The notes under the pieces: model-generated
Databases searched by the model: none
Told to the model about the DNA's origin: nothing
Seen by the model: only the letters and a program-made list of their open reading frames with translations
Made by a program: the position numbers and the translations under genes
Shown: piece after piece, positions 35,552 to 44,205 of the stretch
Layout: each line of letters begins with the position of its first letter
Numbering within the stretch: position 1 is the stretch's first letter
DNA from: Candidatus Saccharimonadota bacterium
GTDB lineage: Bacteria > Patescibacteriota > Saccharimonadia > Saccharimonadales > Saccharimonadaceae
Direction: 5' to 3'
DNA: 64,000 nucleotides
Assembly (NCBI GenBank): GCA_017404935.1
Contig: JAFRBI010000002.1
Coordinates: forward strand, 1-64,000

Positions 35552-35938
35552 ATGAAGAAGATTTTTGCAAAACTTGTTTTACCACTATTAATTTTAGGGG
35601 TTTTGTTTGGTGTAACTGTGGCTGGTACTATTGATGCATCAGCTATGACTCTTCGCGAAGGTGCAGAGGCTGCCAAATGTACGGACTGTCCAGAAAATCT
35701 TTTTGGCGATACAGGAATCTTTAAAACTATTACTAACACCGTGCTTTATATCGTAGGCGTAATTGCTGTGATTATGCTTATCATTGGCGGTATTAAATAT
35801 GTGATTTCTGGTGGTGACGCTAAGAAAGTTACTGATGCAAAGAACACCGTGCTTTATGCAATTATCGGTCTGATCATCGCATTTCTAGCATTTGCTATTG
35901 TAAACTTCGTAATTACTTCACTTCCTAGCTCAAGCTAG
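35552..35938 (+). CDS. VirB2/TrbC-like pilin protein
   Basis: A 128-residue protein with an N-terminal signal-like helix ending in an Ala-rich DASAM region, a short loop with CTDC, and two helices joined by GGIKYVISGGDAKKV...AKNTVLYA. This helix-(GGD.KK)-helix layout is that of VirB2/TrbC pilins of type IV secretion systems. Three more proteins with the same domain follow within 3.3 kb. It is the only one on the plus strand, separated from the others by comF and hsp20. Confidence 0.75.
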   Translation: MKKIFAKLVLPLLILGVLFGVTVAGTIDASAMTLREGAEAAKCTDCPENLFGDTGIFKTITNTVLYIVGVIAVIMLIIGGIKYVISGGDAKKVTDAKNTVLYAIIGLIIAFLAFAIVNFVITSLPSSS

Positions 35939-36566
35939 AATAGGCTAACAGAGCTATTTTGATATTTTTTGCTCCGGCATTTTGTAAGATTTTTTTAGCG
36001 GCAGTAATGGATGCGCCAGTGGTCCAGACGTCATCAAGTAGAATATAGGTGGCGTCTTTTTTAATCTTAATCTTAGGATTTATGGCGTAGGCTTCTTTAG
36101 CTTGGGTGAGGCGGGCTTTTTTGTCGGCGCCAACCTGGACGGTGTTTTTGTTTCTAACTAAGATTTTCTCTACCTTAAATTTACGGATTTTTCCGAGATT
36201 TTTGGCAAGTAAATAAGTGTGGTCAAAACCACGGCTTCTGACATGGTGGGTAGCAGTGGGAAGGGGAACGATGACAGAATCTTTTGGCAAATTTTTTGGT
36301 AAAACTTGGTCTAAGAGTTCTGCAAGTGGGCGAGCAAGGGCACGGATGGAATGATATTTATAGTCTTGAATAAGCTGGTCTAAAAGTCCGTTGCGGCGAG
36401 AAACCACATACATATTGGACTTTTTGAAATCCTTGCGGTTTCTGATGATGTTATTTTTACAACGCTCGCAAAGCACTTCACCGGTAAGCCCACAACCCCT
36501 ACAAGAGTGGGGAAAAAGTAGGTCCAGAAGGCCTGGGAATGTTGTATTTTTTACAATAAAAAGCAT
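35925..36566 (-). CDS. comF: ComF-family phosphoribosyltransferase-like protein
   Basis: A 213-residue protein. The N-terminal CxxC pairs (HSCRGCG...LCERCKNN) are the ComF zinc-binding segment, and the C-terminal YILLDDVWTTGASITAA is the PRPP-binding loop of type I phosphoribosyltransferases. ComF proteins are linked to DNA uptake in competent bacteria. The start at 36566 is chosen because it has AAGGAA upstream and leads straight into the Cys motif; longer forms would run into the divergent hsp20 gene. Its 3' end overlaps the pilin gene by 14 bp. DNA uptake would suit a host-dependent, nucleotide-scavenging cell. Confidence 0.85.
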   Translation of the reverse strand: MLFIVKNTTFPGLLDLLFPHSCRGCGLTGEVLCERCKNNIIRNRKDFKKSNMYVVSRRNGLLDQLIQDYKYHSIRALARPLAELLDQVLPKNLPKDSVIVPLPTATHHVRSRGFDHTYLLAKNLGKIRKFKVEKILVRNKNTVQVGADKKARLTQAKEAYAINPKIKIKKDATYILLDDVWTTGASITAAKKILQNAGAKNIKIALLAYSSLS

Positions 36567-36573
36567 AATTTCC

Positions 36574-36602
36574 TTGATTTTACTACAAATCTGGTTTATA
36601 AT
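36574..36602 (+). promoter_or_regulatory. hsp20 promoter
   Basis: TTGATT (36574-36579), 17-bp spacer, TATAAT (36597-36602). The leader of about 22 nt contains GGAGG at 36622-36626. Confidence 0.7.
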
Positions 36603-36630
36603 AAAGCATAACAATATAAGTGGAGGAAAT

Positions 36631-37137
36631 ATGGCTCGTACAAATAGTGAAGATTTGTTAGACGATGACCTAGCTGCAGCATTTTTAAGCGAAGATGAAA
36701 CCGCAGCAGCAGCTCCTGAAGTAACTGAAAAAGTTGCGCAAGAGCTTACTGAGGAAATCAATAACGAACCAGCTGAAGATGAGTGGGGCACAGAAACCGA
36801 CGATTTTCCTGGGCAACTAGCAGTAGATGTCTATGAAACCGCCGATAAGTTAGTAGTAAAGGCAAGGACTGCTGGTATTTCCAAGTCAGATCTTGACGTA
36901 AGTATTGCTGATAATATCTTGACCATTTCTGGTGTACTTTCTGGTGGTGAAGATGAGCAAACTACTAGATGGCACATTCAAGAGTGCTATTGGGGTGAGT
37001 TTTCCAGGATGATTGCACTTCCAGTGCAGGTACGTGAAGATGAGAACAGCGTAAAAGCTGAACTCAAAGATGGTGTTCTTACCATTACCTTTGAAAAGGA
37101 AAAGGTTGAAGCACCAAAAAAGATCGCAATTCAATAG
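36631..37137 (+). CDS. Hsp20/alpha-crystallin small heat-shock protein
   Basis: A 168-residue protein. Residues 1-65 are acidic and probably disordered; the rest is the alpha-crystallin domain (LAVDVYETADKLVVKARTAG, DNILTISG, then LKDGVLTITF). Members bind unfolding proteins without ATP. I chose the ATG at 36631 because GGAGG lies 4 nt upstream and the promoter lies just before it; an in-frame GTG at 36391 lies inside comF. No CIRCE element is seen here, unlike groES and dnaJ. Confidence 0.9.
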   Translation: MARTNSEDLLDDDLAAAFLSEDETAAAAPEVTEKVAQELTEEINNEPAEDEWGTETDDFPGQLAVDVYETADKLVVKARTAGISKSDLDVSIADNILTISGVLSGGEDEQTTRWHIQECYWGEFSRMIALPVQVREDENSVKAELKDGVLTITFEKEKVEAPKKIAIQ

Positions 37138-37181
37138 AGAGTGGGCGGCGAACCCTAAAAGGTAAAAAAGGTTATACAAAA

Positions 37182-37207
37182 AAATCCGGCCGTGAAGCCG
37201 GATTTTT
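37182..37207. terminator. Bidirectional intrinsic terminator
   Basis: AAATCCGGC (37182-37190) and GCCGGATTT (37197-37205), 6-nt loop, A-run before and T-run after. It serves hsp20 and the convergent pilin gene. Confidence 0.9.
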
Positions 37208-37217
37208 GATTTTCTAA

Positions 37218-37535
37218 TTAACCTTTCAAGATGTTTGCAATGACGAAGTTTACGATTGCGAAGGCAAGTACGCAAACTACCAAGCCAATCACGCCATAAA
37301 GGATGGTGTCTTTAGCTTTTTTGACTTTGCCAGCATCGCCAGAAGAAGTCATATAGTTAACGCCACCGATGATGATAACGATTACACAAACGAGAGCAAG
37401 CACACCTACAACGGCATTAATGATGCTGATGACAGCAGTTTGCAATTCGTTACCGGAACCATTACCAACGGTGTTGATCTTGATACCGCCATCAACGCTA
37501 GAAGAAGCGCCGAAGAGTGAAAGAATGTTGTTCAT
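37218..37535 (-). CDS. VirB2/TrbC-like pilin protein
   Basis: A 105-residue protein with no classical signal peptide, a short N-terminal stretch and two helices around GGVNYMTSSGDAGKVKKAKD, followed by TILYGVIGLVV. It is a close paralogue of the 154-residue protein upstream (GGVNYMTSQGDPGKTKKAKD). AAAGGAAA precedes its ATG. It presumably makes pilus or membrane subunits of the secretion apparatus. Confidence 0.72.
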   Translation of the reverse strand: MNNILSLFGASSSVDGGIKINTVGNGSGNELQTAVISIINAVVGVLALVCVIVIIIGGVNYMTSSGDAGKVKKAKDTILYGVIGLVVCVLAFAIVNFVIANILKG

Positions 37536-37605
37536 TAAATTTTCCTTTATTTAATTTTAATATTATTTTATAACGTTTTTAGTTTAATTGCAAGAGTTTT
37601 TTGCC

Positions 37606-38070
37606 TTAATTATCGGGGACGACTTCGATAGTGACTTCGTCAGAACCACTGCTATCCCCAGTATCTTTAAGAATATTTACAACTACGAAGTTGACGATGG
37701 CAAATGCCAGAGCTGCAATAATCAAACCGATTGTAGCATAAAGAATGGTGTCTTTGGCTTTTTTGGTTTTGCCAGGATCGCCTTGGGAAGTCATATAGTT
37801 GACACCACCAACTACGATGAAGATTGCGGCAACGATACCAAGCACGCCAACGATACCATTAATGATGCCAACAATAACGCCAGAAAATTCGGCAGAATCG
37901 CCTGCGCCAGAACAGCCGTTGGCTTTTAAAACTTCTTGTGACGTAGTATTGTCGGCTTTAAGTTGATCGCAAACGCTGCTAGCTGCATTTGTAGTGGCTG
38001 GAACCATGCTCAAACCAAAGATGCCAAGAATACCAGCAATAACAAGTGCTACAATTTTAGATTTTTTCAT
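37606..38070 (-). CDS. VirB2/TrbC-like pilin protein with signal peptide
   Basis: A 154-residue protein with a signal peptide (KKSKIVALVIAGILGIFG ... ATTNAAS), a Cys-containing outer segment, and the pilin core with GGVNYMTSQGDPGK and KDTILYATIGLII. An acidic, Ser-rich tail follows. It begins within the upstream gene's stop (ATGA at 38067-38070) behind AAAGGAGG, so the two are co-translated. Confidence 0.75.
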   Translation of the reverse strand: MKKSKIVALVIAGILGIFGLSMVPATTNAASSVCDQLKADNTTSQEVLKANGCSGAGDSAEFSGVIVGIINGIVGVLGIVAAIFIVVGGVNYMTSQGDPGKTKKAKDTILYATIGLIIAALAFAIVNFVVVNILKDTGDSSGSDEVTIEVVPDN

Positions 38071-38807
38071 TTTACCTCCTTTATATTAGCGATTTCTTGT
38101 ACAATATAACCTTGTGGGGCTTCGTTTGATTCGTTGACGAGATTAGAAATAAAGGCGGTGAGAACTTCTGCGAGCGCCACAATAACAAGACCGATAAGCG
38201 CATATAAAATAGTAGTTTTGGCTTTTTGAAGTTTGCCTGGATCGCCATTGGCGGTGATGTAACCAAAGGCGCCAACTACAATGAAGATAGCTGCTACAGC
38301 GCCACTGACACCAACTACCCATTGGATAAGGTTGGTGATCATTGTTCCACCGTCTGTGCCGTTAAAGAAATCATATGACTGGTTTCCGATCAAGGCGATT
38401 CTAATAGCGCCAAAGATTGTATAAGCTGAAAGCACAATAGCAAGGCCAATAAAGGCTTGGGTTAAAGTCTTTTTGCCAGCGGCGGCTTTGCCAGGGTCGC
38501 CAGACGAGAACATATAAAGATAACCACCATAGATAACATAGCCAAGTACTAAATAAGCTGCTATCACAGTAATATCTGTGAGGATGTTGGTGGCAATAGT
38601 AGCAATGCCAGATTTAAGACTTTCTTCGTTGTTTATATCAGAAACGCCACAGTCCCAGTTAACAAGACCACCGAAATAAGTACAGGCGCTACCGTCTAAT
38701 CTGGTACCATCTGCGAAAACAGAGGTGGTAGAAACCAGGCCAGAAGTGGCTGAAACAGCAGCAATTATACCAAGAAATAAGACAATTTTTTTGAAAAAAT
38801 TCTTCAT
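38067..38807 (-). CDS. Tandem VirB2/TrbC-like protein (two pilin domains)
   Basis: A 246-residue protein with a signal peptide ending near VFADG, then two copies of the pilin core. Copy 1 has YGGYLYMFSSGDPGKAAAGK; copy 2 has VVGAFGYITANGDPGKLQKA and TTILYALIGLVI. A single-chain duplication of the VirB2 fold is unusual. Copy 1 departs from the others (KKTLTQAF in place of the TxLYA strand), so the halves may have different roles. Confidence 0.72.
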   Translation of the reverse strand: MKNFFKKIVLFLGIIAAVSATSGLVSTTSVFADGTRLDGSACTYFGGLVNWDCGVSDINNEESLKSGIATIATNILTDITVIAAYLVLGYVIYGGYLYMFSSGDPGKAAAGKKTLTQAFIGLAIVLSAYTIFGAIRIALIGNQSYDFFNGTDGGTMITNLIQWVVGVSGAVAAIFIVVGAFGYITANGDPGKLQKAKTTILYALIGLVIVALAEVLTAFISNLVNESNEAPQGYIVQEIANIKEVK

Positions 38808-38815
38808 ATAGTTAA

Positions 38816-38844
38816 ATAATAGCTAGAATCTTGAAAAAAGTCAA
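38816..38844 (-). promoter_or_regulatory. Promoter of the minus-strand pilin pair
   Basis: Minus strand: TTGACT (38844-38839), 17-bp spacer, TATTAT (38821-38816), 8 nt before the ATG at 38807. Confidence 0.6.
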
Positions 38845-38874
38845 TAAAAAGGGGTGAAAAATAGGTTATAATCA

Positions 38875-38903
38875 TTGACAAAAACGCTTATGTGTGCTAT
38901 AAT
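38875..38903 (+). promoter_or_regulatory. Consensus promoter of the VirB6-PrgI-VirB4 run
   Basis: TTGACA (38875-38880), 17-bp spacer, TATAAT (38898-38903), a full consensus match. It is divergent from the pilin promoter 31 bp away. Confidence 0.85.
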
Positions 38904-38935
38904 TAAAGTAAGCCTAATTGGAAGGCGTTTTTATT

Positions 38936-41900
38936 ATGAAAATAAGAAGTAAGATTATTGGCGGGTTTTTTGCCATAGTTTTGATGCTTTCCAGCCTTTT
39001 TGGAATTACCCCTGGGCTAACAGAGAACGCATATGCTGAACCAGCAGAAACGGTTTCTACTACTACCTGTGAAGACAGTCTTGGTTCTCTGGGGTGGCTA
39101 GTTTGTCCAGGGACAGGTAAGATATCAGAGGCAGTTGACTTTTTGTATGATAAAATTGAGGGCGTCCTAGAGATAAACCCAGTGAAGATGGAAGATGGGT
39201 CGCCGATCTATGAGATTTGGAAGTATTTCCAAGGGGTGACTAACATCCTATTTATCGTATTTTTGTTGGTGGTGGTATTTTCGCAAATTACAGGGGTGGG
39301 GATTACCAATTACGGGGTTAAAAAGGCCCTACCGAAGTTAATTATTGCAGCAGTTTTGGTAAATTTGTCGTTTTATATCTGTTCTTTGGCGGTAGATGTA
39401 TCGAATATCTTCGGGGAAGGAATCAGGGGGTTATTTGATAATATTGCAACCTCTACCTCTGGTAGTATAGAAGGTGCTACGGTGGTAAATGATGGTGGCG
39501 TAGCCCTGTCTGAGATGTATTCGGCTCTAGCCGGTGGCACAGCGCTTACCATTGCTGGTGGCGTAATTGCCTTTGAAACAGGGGCAATTTGGATGTTAAT
39601 TCCGTTAGCACTGGGGGCCTTAGTATCAGTAGTAATTGGTATTATCACGATTGCGATGCGCCAAGCAGTAGTAACGCTTCTCATTATGATCGCGCCTCTT
39701 GCGATGGTGGCGTATATTTTGCCAAATACAGAGATGTGGTTTAAAAAATGGCGCCATTTACTCTTCCAGATGTTAATATTCTACCCAGCATTTTCGCTCC
39801 TCTTTGGAGCATCATCTGTAGCTGGTTGGGCTATTATTGTTTCTTCTCAGAATGGCTTTGGGGTGTTGATTGGTGTAGCAGTGCAAATTTTCCCATTATT
39901 CTTCTCTTGGAGTTTAATGAAAATGTCTGGTACTTTCCTCGGCGCAATCAATTCCAAGCTCAACACACTTATGTCCAGACCACTTGCAGGTGTTTCTGGT
40001 TGGGCGAATTCTCACAGAGAACTTACGCGCCAAAAACATTTGGCTTCGAAGAATGCCTATACTCCGTCACTTAGACTTCAACAGTTTTTGAATGATCGTA
40101 AGGTTGCTCGTGAAGAGGAAACTAAAGAGCATGCAGAGACTGTAAAGAACAGAGGTTTGGCATATGCAGCTATGAGAAATTATAAGCGCGGTACTGATAT
40201 TCCTACTAGAGAGGGCGAAGAAGCTTACGAGGCACAGGCTAGAAATGCTGAGTATTTGAGACAAGTAGAACGTCATAAGAATAATATGAATAAGGGTCTT
40301 GGTCAGCTTGAGGCAGTAAAACAAAATGGTACTTTGGCACAGAAGGCTAGACTTGGTGCGCTTGACGGTCAAAATGTGAAAGCCTTTGACTCGCTCAAGA
40401 TGGAACAAGCTCGTGGTGAGATGATTGATTACAAGAACGCGGTTGGTTTCCATAATCGTATGGAAGCAGCGATGAATGCTCATATGGATGCTGCGCATGG
40501 TAGCATCACGAATGATGCTGGTGAAAGAGCGCTCAATAGCCAATACAGGCATCACTTCGAGCAGAATAGTCTGGACTTGGCACAAGCAACCGATCGTTAT
40601 TCAACGCTTTCTGGCATTATGGAAGGCGATGTGGCTGATGCACAGTATGCAGTGGCTACAGCAGCGCATGCTTATGATACACAAAATAAAATTATGGCTA
40701 CGAAGATGCAAAAATATATGGAGCTTACGCCGCCAACGCAAGATTTGGTATATCGTTTGGATGAGTGGACTAAGCAAAAGAATGCAGCCTATAATATTGA
40801 TGCGATTGTACAAGGTCTTAAAGTTCTCAATCAACGTGGTGATACTGATCTCGTGAAAGAGCAAATTGATAATCTTCTCAATAAAGAGCTTAGTGGTGGT
40901 ATTCAACTTGGTTCTCACGCATCGCAAGCTTTAGCTTCGTTCTTGATGTTTGACGTAAAAGATTCTGACCCATGGCTCAGACGTTTTGGCAAATATATTA
41001 ATCTTGAAACTGCGAACGTATACAATAAGAATAATCGTAAAAATCTAGATTTGAGCTACGAAGAGTATATCAAAGGCTATCATGAAGAACCAGACGGTAC
41101 TATTATGTATGCCAAAAAGGGTATGAAAGAATTGATGGAAGGTACCTCGCTTGATAATGTAGAAAGAACGGCGTTTTCTAACTTTGATGAGAGCTTGAGG
41201 AAAGCCTATACTTATACTGAGGGGGAAGGTGATAATAAAAAGACCTTCTTTAATGTAGACGGTTATTTACAAAAACGCGAAGAAATCCAAACGGCGATTG
41301 GTCCACAATTTATTTCGGCTTCGCTTAAATACTTGTCCGGTAGCGAACAGTTAGTGAATGCAGTAAGCTTCCTTACTGGCTATAACCATAAGCAGAAGAA
41401 AGATAATAATGGTAATGTGGTTCTAGACGGAAATGGCAATCCAGTATATGAATGGAAACCAGTATGGGATGATTATAAAGATTCTGAAAAGGTGGACTTT
41501 AAGAACAGCCCAGATAAATTGAGAAAGTATTTCAACAAAAAGGCTCTTCAATATGTGACCGATCAGACGCCATCACAGATTCTTGGTATGAGATCTGATT
41601 ACTATGCTCCAATGCTTGAACATTTAGCGATGGCGTATGAAGAATCTAAGATGGAAGGTTGGACTGACGAAGAGATTTTGGAACACGAAGAATATACTAA
41701 AGAACTTGCTGAGATTCAGACGCGCTACGGTGATTTGCCGCCAGAAAAAGCTAAAGAGATGCGTGAAAAAGATATCAAGGCGCTTAAAAATAAAATGGCT
41801 GGTATTCAGTTTAGGAAGTTGCTCGATAGTAGAGGCAAGCTCAACCAGATTTACAGAACTCGTCGTTCTGGTGCTGCCAACAATGCAAAAGACTGGATGC

Positions 41901-42289
41901 GTAATTGGCTCGATCTTGATAATGATACGGCAGTTTCTTTGAAGCTAGATGAAGATAGACGCAAAGAAAAACAAGAGCTAAAAAAAGCTAGAAAAGCCAA
42001 AGAGCAAAAGCAAGGTGGCGATAGCCCAGAAGTAGAGACAGGTAGAGTTTATAGTGATGTAGATATCGCTGGGTTTGTGTCAAATATTGAAGATATGTGG
42101 CACGACCTTAGAAGCGAAGACGACGATGTCTTTTATGAAGAATCCCTTGATTATATTAAGAAAACTTTGAGCGCAGAAAGTTATATTGCAAATAAATATG
42201 AAGAGTTTAGAAAAGACGATCCATATGCAGATAGTCATATGCTTAAAGAATATTTGGTGGATCTTCTAAACGACCCAGAAAATTATTAA
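38936..42289 (+). CDS. VirB6/TrbL-like secretion protein with long cytoplasmic tail
   Basis: About 1117 residues. A signal peptide (SKIIGGFFAIVLMLSSLFG...AYAEP) is followed by a polytopic region (~residues 90-375, 6-7 helices) resembling VirB6/TrbL inner-membrane channel proteins. The remaining ~740 residues are hydrophilic, rich in charged and helical sequence, with no recognised catalytic motif. A tail this long is unusual for VirB6 and may form a cytoplasmic scaffold. The ATG at 38936 follows GGAAGG; a TTG at 38918 is less likely. This opens the plus-strand secretion operon. Confidence 0.7.
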   Translation: MKIRSKIIGGFFAIVLMLSSLFGITPGLTENAYAEPAETVSTTTCEDSLGSLGWLVCPGTGKISEAVDFLYDKIEGVLEINPVKMEDGSPIYEIWKYFQGVTNILFIVFLLVVVFSQITGVGITNYGVKKALPKLIIAAVLVNLSFYICSLAVDVSNIFGEGIRGLFDNIATSTSGSIEGATVVNDGGVALSEMYSALAGGTALTIAGGVIAFETGAIWMLIPLALGALVSVVIGIITIAMRQAVVTLLIMIAPLAMVAYILPNTEMWFKKWRHLLFQMLIFYPAFSLLFGASSVAGWAIIVSSQNGFGVLIGVAVQIFPLFFSWSLMKMSGTFLGAINSKLNTLMSRPLAGVSGWANSHRELTRQKHLASKNAYTPSLRLQQFLNDRKVAREEETKEHAETVKNRGLAYAAMRNYKRGTDIPTREGEEAYEAQARNAEYLRQVERHKNNMNKGLGQLEAVKQNGTLAQKARLGALDGQNVKAFDSLKMEQARGEMIDYKNAVGFHNRMEAAMNAHMDAAHGSITNDAGERALNSQYRHHFEQNSLDLAQATDRYSTLSGIMEGDVADAQYAVATAAHAYDTQNKIMATKMQKYMELTPPTQDLVYRLDEWTKQKNAAYNIDAIVQGLKVLNQRGDTDLVKEQIDNLLNKELSGGIQLGSHASQALASFLMFDVKDSDPWLRRFGKYINLETANVYNKNNRKNLDLSYEEYIKGYHEEPDGTIMYAKKGMKELMEGTSLDNVERTAFSNFDESLRKAYTYTEGEGDNKKTFFNVDGYLQKREEIQTAIGPQFISASLKYLSGSEQLVNAVSFLTGYNHKQKKDNNGNVVLDGNGNPVYEWKPVWDDYKDSEKVDFKNSPDKLRKYFNKKALQYVTDQTPSQILGMRSDYYAPMLEHLAMAYEESKMEGWTDEEILEHEEYTKELAEIQTRYGDLPPEKAKEMREKDIKALKNKMAGIQFRKLLDSRGKLNQIYRTRRSGAANNAKDWMRNWLDLDNDTAVSLKLDEDRRKEKQELKKARKAKEQKQGGDSPEVETGRVYSDVDIAGFVSNIEDMWHDLRSEDDDVFYEESLDYIKKTLSAESYIANKYEEFRKDDPYADSHMLKEYLVDLLNDPENY

Positions 42290-42297
42290 ACTTATGC

Positions 42298-42303
42298 TAT
42301 AAT
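42298..42303 (+). promoter_or_regulatory. -10 box of the PrgI gene
   Basis: TATAAT ends exactly 6 nt before the ATG at 42310 and overlaps no upstream codon beyond the VirB6-like stop. Confidence 0.5.
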
Positions 42304-42309
42304 TAATAT

Positions 42310-43332
42310 ATGGCACAATACAAAGTGCCTCAAGATGTTGAGGCGGATGATAAATTGATCGGACCGTTTAGTTTTCGGCAGTTCGTTTATCTTTTGATTG
42401 CAGCAGGTTTGATTGCACTTGCGGTAGGGCTTTTCCAGATTTTTCCACTGCTTGCGATTATTCCGGTGCCTTTTGTGCTTTTCTTTTTGGCACTCGCACT
42501 TCCACTTAAAAAGGATCAGCCAATGGAAACATACTTGGCGGCTTTAGTTTCTTATTATTTAAAACCTAGAACTAAAAAATGGATGTCTGGGCAGAGAGAA
42601 TCTACGATTTTGATTACTGCGCCAAAGATTGTGGAAGATAAAAGAACCAGAGATATCACCGGCGAAGAAGCCACGCACAGGCTTTCATTCTTGGCAGACA
42701 TTGTAGATACTGAGGGTATGGCAATTAAGGGTGTTGGTTCCAGCCCGATGCGTGAAGATTTGGTGGCAGAAGCAAATGCTACACCAGATATGTTTGAAGC
42801 ATATCAATCACAAGTTTTGAACCGTGTGATTGATCAAGATAAAATGAGTCGTCATAATGATGCCGTAAATGAAATGCGTAATGCGATTGAAAGAAGCAAA
42901 GAGACTTTTTCTGATGCTTTGGATGAACCAGTGGCTGGTGGCGAGCGAGTGATTGCAAGGCCTGGTGAGACTACAGTGCCAACGGCCCCAACTGTAAAAC
43001 CAGAGCCTCCAAAACCTACGATTATTATGCCAGAAAAAACCGAAAAAATAGAGGAGGAAGAGATTCCAATTCCAAGAGTGGGAATTATGGAAAATGCAGT
43101 TTTAAAGGCTGATGAAGATATTGAAAATAGTGATGTGATTGTGATGCCAGAAGCAGAATCGGCGCCAGAAGCTAAAAAACCACAAGCAAAAACTACCACA
43201 AAACCGGTAAGCAGTAGTATAATGGAATTAGCGCACAACAACGATTTTTCGGTTGCGACCATTGCAAAAGAAGCGAATAGAATAAACGAAAAAGGAAAGG
43301 AAAAGGGCGAAGTTTTTATATCGCTACACTAA
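42310..43332 (+). CDS. PrgI-domain (VirB3-like) secretion protein
   Basis: A 340-residue protein. Residues 1-100 form the PrgI domain: YKVPQDVEADDKLIGPFSFRQ, two adjacent helices, and a KKDQPMETYLAALVSYYLKPR strand. PrgI is the VirB3 counterpart in Gram-positive-type systems. The C-terminal ~240 residues are hydrophilic and Pro/Glu/Lys-rich, absent from typical PrgI (~110 residues), and may reach into the cytoplasm. It is followed after 3 nt by the TraC/VirB4 N-terminal gene. Confidence 0.8.
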   Translation: MAQYKVPQDVEADDKLIGPFSFRQFVYLLIAAGLIALAVGLFQIFPLLAIIPVPFVLFFLALALPLKKDQPMETYLAALVSYYLKPRTKKWMSGQRESTILITAPKIVEDKRTRDITGEEATHRLSFLADIVDTEGMAIKGVGSSPMREDLVAEANATPDMFEAYQSQVLNRVIDQDKMSRHNDAVNEMRNAIERSKETFSDALDEPVAGGERVIARPGETTVPTAPTVKPEPPKPTIIMPEKTEKIEEEEIPIPRVGIMENAVLKADEDIENSDVIVMPEAESAPEAKKPQAKTTTKPVSSSIMELAHNNDFSVATIAKEANRINEKGKEKGEVFISLH

Positions 43333-43335
43333 AAT

Positions 43336-44205
43336 ATGAATCCGCAAGATAACATGATGGCAAATAATATGATGGCTGCAGGTGGCATGGTCCCACCACA
43401 ACAGCCTATGCCGGGTATGCAGCCTATGCCAGGTGCGCAAGCTCCAGCTAATGCCCAAGGTATTGGCTCGGCAGCAATGGTGGCAAATCAGGTAGCGCCA
43501 ATTTCGCCAAACAAAGATAACCCACTTTCTACGCAGGCTACACTTCTGATATCTGAGCTTCGTGATAATGTGGTAATTATGAAAGATGGATCTTTTCGTG
43601 CGGTAGTGGCTTGTAAATCCATCAACTTTGATTTGATGTCTGATATGGAGCGTGAAGGTGTAGAATATTCTTATCAAAACTTTTTGAATTCACTTAACTT
43701 TACAACGCAGATTTTGATTAGAAGCCAAAGAGTTGACATTGGCCCATACTTAAACCGTTTGACAGAAATCCGTCGGAATAATGATAATATGTTGCTCGGA
43801 GTTCTGATGGACGACTATATTAATTTCATTGAGATTTTGTCGCAAGAAGCCAATATTATGGATAAATCATTCTTTATTGTGATTCCATATTATACTTCGC
43901 CAGATGCTGAAAAATCTTTGCAAGAAACCAAGAATTTCTTTAAGACCTTTTCTAAATCAAAGGGCCCGGAAGTAACCAAAATCGACCGTGTAACCTATGA
44001 TAAAGCAATGACCGAATTAAACAATCGTGTAGATACAGTAACTTCTGGTTTGTTCCAAATTGGTATTCATTCAGTAAGATTAAATACTAAAGAGCTCGCA
44101 CAGCTTTATTACAACTTCAACAACCCAGACACAGCAGTGAGAGAACCTTTGGTTGATTTTTCTAAACTTGCGACAATGTATGTGAAGAAAGGGGAGAAAG
44201 AGTAA
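43336..44205 (+). CDS. TraC-like protein, VirB4 N-terminal domain as a separate gene
   Basis: A 289-residue protein. A Met/Pro/Gln-rich N terminus (MAAGGMVPPQQPMPGMQPMP) precedes a domain with GSFRAVVACKSINFDLMSD and QNFLNSLNFTTQILIRSQR, typical of the N-terminal part of VirB4/TraC ATPases. It has no Walker motif. Its stop overlaps the VirB4 start as TAATG (44203-44207), so the two are translated together and likely assemble into one unit. A split of this kind is common in minimal systems. Confidence 0.72.
   Translation: MNPQDNMMANNMMAAGGMVPPQQPMPGMQPMPGAQAPANAQGIGSAAMVANQVAPISPNKDNPLSTQATLLISELRDNVVIMKDGSFRAVVACKSINFDLMSDMEREGVEYSYQNFLNSLNFTTQILIRSQRVDIGPYLNRLTEIRRNNDNMLLGVLMDDYINFIEILSQEANIMDKSFFIVIPYYTSPDAEKSLQETKNFFKTFSKSKGPEVTKIDRVTYDKAMTELNNRVDTVTSGLFQIGIHSVRLNTKELAQLYYNFNNPDTAVREPLVDFSKLATMYVKKGEKE

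Noticed and set aside
36391-36630. Longer N terminus for Hsp20 and for ComF (to 36791)
   Set aside because: Both extensions overlap the opposite gene or its promoter; internal ATGs have ribosome binding sites.
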